DNA of 64,000 nt. Origin: Chitinispirillaceae bacterium. Its GTDB lineage: Bacteria > Fibrobacterota > Chitinivibrionia > Chitinivibrionales > Chitinispirillaceae. Below are positions 62,573 to 64,000 of the stretch, one piece after another (position 1 is the first letter of the stretch; each line of letters opens with the position of its first letter). The position numbers were made by a program, and so were the translations under genes. The notes under the pieces were generated by a model, which saw nothing but the letters and a program-made list of their open reading frames with translations, was not told where the DNA came from and did not search any database. The DNA is taken from the NCBI GenBank assembly GCA_016929595.1, contig JAFGIN010000220.1:1-64000 (forward strand), written 5' to 3'.

Positions 62573-63868
62573 TTAATCGATACTTTTTTTGAAGTTGCAG
62601 CAATTAGAATCGGAAACGGTGGCGATTGCGGCATGCCAGCGGTATCTGGCAAGATAGTTAAAGAATCGCCGATCAATGGTAATCCCGGTAGTATCAATGC
62701 AGGGGCATTCTCTATAGGTCTTATCAATCCGGTCCATTTCGTTTCTGGTTCGCAACAGCTCTGCCGCCCCGCAGGCTCCAACCGCCGAAAACTGGCCAGC
62801 AAGTTTTCCGGTTAAAGAGCTGGAGGCATGCTGCTTCATTGGTGGTACAATGGCAAAAAACAGTAGATTGCAGAACGTCAGTGCAATCCACCAGCGCATC
62901 TGCAAAACGGGCCTGGCAGCCCAGAGTGACCATACAAGAAAAAAACCGAAGGCTGTTCCGTAATATCCCGGTTTCGGCCCATGAACCAACAGGCCAAAGA
63001 GAATGCTGGGTGATATTCCGAGAAGCAGCAGGATGCGTGCATCAGGTGCTGCCCGTTTCCAGCAGGCAACGAGATAAACGATTCCTGCTGGTCCGAAAAC
63101 GCCTAAGCCGTAGAGAGTAAACCGTACGGCATAACGTAGCGCTTCGGAAATTGATGTTCCCATGAAAAACGAACTACCTTTTGCAAATAGGTGAAAGATT
63201 TCTATTGAAGAATCGACTGGCGATCTGTTCGAGGCAAGCATTGTTGGAACAAACCAGAGCGCACAGCACATCGAAAATAAAACGCCCATAAGAGAAAGCT
63301 GTCGGAACGATGGCTGGTATTTCCTCAATGCGTAGAGGAATGCAGGCAGCAGAAAGAGCGAGAGGTCCTGCCGGAACCCGATGGCGATACCGAAGGTTGC
63401 CGCCAGAACCACCGGACTGCGGTGTTGCTTTATGACTGCAATAACCTGGTAACAGATGATCGCAGAAAATCCGGCAAGTGCACTATAAATGACCGGTGCG
63501 CCTGCAAAAAACAATGGTAGCGGAAACAGGCAGAGAAAGAGGCGAATGCCACGTCCTGCCGGCACAAGAAACAATGCGGTTAGCATTATGGTCATGTAAA
63601 TTATTCCCTGAATTTGAAGGATCCTGAAGGGATTCTTGATCATCGGGTGGAGGAGCTGACCAAACAGAACGTGAAAGAAATACCCCGGTGGCTGCGGCTG
63701 ATGGAGCGAGGGGTTGAATGAATCAACGATTGCCAGTGCATAGTTGACCGAATCATAATCAAATGGAAATGAGGTGCCATAGAATAAAAAACCTGCGCTC
63801 CACAGAGTGAGAATCACCCAGAATTCAACGCTGGAAATAATTCGCTTCGCTTCCGCCATCGGTCCCAT
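62573..63868 (-). CDS. Multi-pass GT-C-like membrane protein
   Basis: About 431 residues with 10-12 transmembrane stretches. The N-terminal loop has FDYDSVNYALAI with an Asp pair after TM1 and HQPQPPGYFFHVLFGQ, the arrangement of GT39/GT83-type (PMT-like) transferases that use polyprenyl-phosphate sugars; RQDLSLFLLPAFL follows. The C-terminal 100 residues are soluble. It probably transfers a sugar on the periplasmic side. Start is uncertain (ATG 63868, ATG 63859 or TTG 63886). Same direction as the HEAT/ParA genes, 75 bases upstream of them. Confidence 0.72.
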   Translation of the reverse strand: MGPMAEAKRIISSVEFWVILTLWSAGFLFYGTSFPFDYDSVNYALAIVDSFNPSLHQPQPPGYFFHVLFGQLLHPMIKNPFRILQIQGIIYMTIMLTALFLVPAGRGIRLFLCLFPLPLFFAGAPVIYSALAGFSAIICYQVIAVIKQHRSPVVLAATFGIAIGFRQDLSLFLLPAFLYALRKYQPSFRQLSLMGVLFSMCCALWFVPTMLASNRSPVDSSIEIFHLFAKGSSFFMGTSISEALRYAVRFTLYGLGVFGPAGIVYLVACWKRAAPDARILLLLGISPSILFGLLVHGPKPGYYGTAFGFFLVWSLWAARPVLQMRWWIALTFCNLLFFAIVPPMKQHASSSLTGKLAGQFSAVGACGAAELLRTRNEMDRIDKTYRECPCIDTTGITIDRRFFNYLARYRWHAAIATVSDSNCCNFKKSID

Positions 63869-64000
63869 AACAGTATGATACCGCAACTGCTATCCGAATG
63901 CAAGAAACGAGGTATATTAATAGTTTGACTTTTTTTTAAATGCCTTTGCAGGTCTCGGAATTTTCCTCCTTAAATATCCCGGCAAAAGCAGCCATGCACA
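63869..64000. other. Window end, no gene seen
   Basis: Only 132 bases. A minus-strand AAGGAGG near 63966 is not followed by a start codon. Confidence 0.4.

Noticed and set aside
1-64000. CRISPR arrays, insertion sequences, prophage or rRNA
   Set aside because: No spaced direct-repeat array, transposase, integrase, phage structural gene or rRNA sequence was seen; the palindromic repeats found are short and unspaced.

Overview
The window reads as chromosomal DNA of a Gram-negative (diderm), probably motile and anaerobic or facultatively anaerobic bacterium of moderate to low GC. Support: signal-peptide and lipobox proteins, an outer-membrane beta-barrel protein, a periplasmic lytic transglycosylase, FliK-like, FlhB-like and FapA-like flagellum-associated proteins, a GH9 cellulase and a sensory-type [FeFe] hydrogenase. 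The mix (GH9 enzyme, many two-component and anti-sigma proteins, [FeFe] hydrogenase-PP2C cluster) would fit Fibrobacterota/Chitinispirillia-like lineages, but this is inference; no rRNA is present. Two tRNAs (Gly-GCC, Cys-GCA) are present. No CRISPR array, insertion sequence or prophage was seen.

Layout. 1-1265: C-terminally cut lipoprotein with near-identical Ig-like repeats. 1.3-2.4 kb: gene-free. 2.4-4.3 kb: CheY-like/CheC-like/PAS-GGDEF operon. 5.2-7.9 kb: PEP-synthase/rifampin-phosphotransferase-like protein that has lost its phospho-histidine, bracketed by small GTCGC palindromes. 8.1-8.35 kb: tRNA-Gly and tRNA-Cys. 8.6-12.1 kb: class II photolyase, an alkaline-phosphatase-superfamily metalloenzyme and an orphan DNA methyltransferase. 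12.5-13.3 kb: outer-membrane protein. 13.5-19.2 kb: leftward signalling block (FapA, HDOD, histidine kinase, response regulator, REC-PAS-histidine kinase). 20-23.2 kb: Gfo/Idh/MocA oxidoreductase and an ABC exporter operon. 23.5-26.8 kb: der-gpsA-merR operon. 26.9-27.4 kb: UVR-motif Zn protein.

27.7-35 kb runs rightward: FliK-like, FlhB-like and secreted proteins, then an anti-sigma/STAS partner-switching module that includes a STAS-kinase fusion, then a TPR lipoprotein closed by a strong terminator. 35.5-40 kb runs leftward: inositol-phosphate synthase, a beta-propeller protein and a Slt-type transglycosylase. 40.5-51.6 kb holds GH9 cellulase, UvrD-family helicase, cyclophilin, ribosomal S1-like protein, GalE, lipoproteins and a KAP-type P-loop NTPase.

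51.9-56.2 kb is a redox-sensing locus: a multi-cysteine ferredoxin protein facing a leftward operon of [2Fe-2S] protein, PAS-containing HydS-like [FeFe] hydrogenase and SpoIIE/PP2C phosphatase. Its upstream region carries palindromes resembling Rex operators, so H2 or redox state could be read out through protein dephosphorylation. The partner-switching module at 31-33 kb is a plausible kind of target, though nothing in the sequence links the two.

57.6-62.5 kb is a compact operon of a HEAT-repeat/coiled-coil protein, a ParA ATPase, an acidic coiled-coil protein and a DUF523-DUF1722 protein, without ParB. This is my best candidate for an undescribed cell-positioning system. A GT-C-like membrane protein closes the window.
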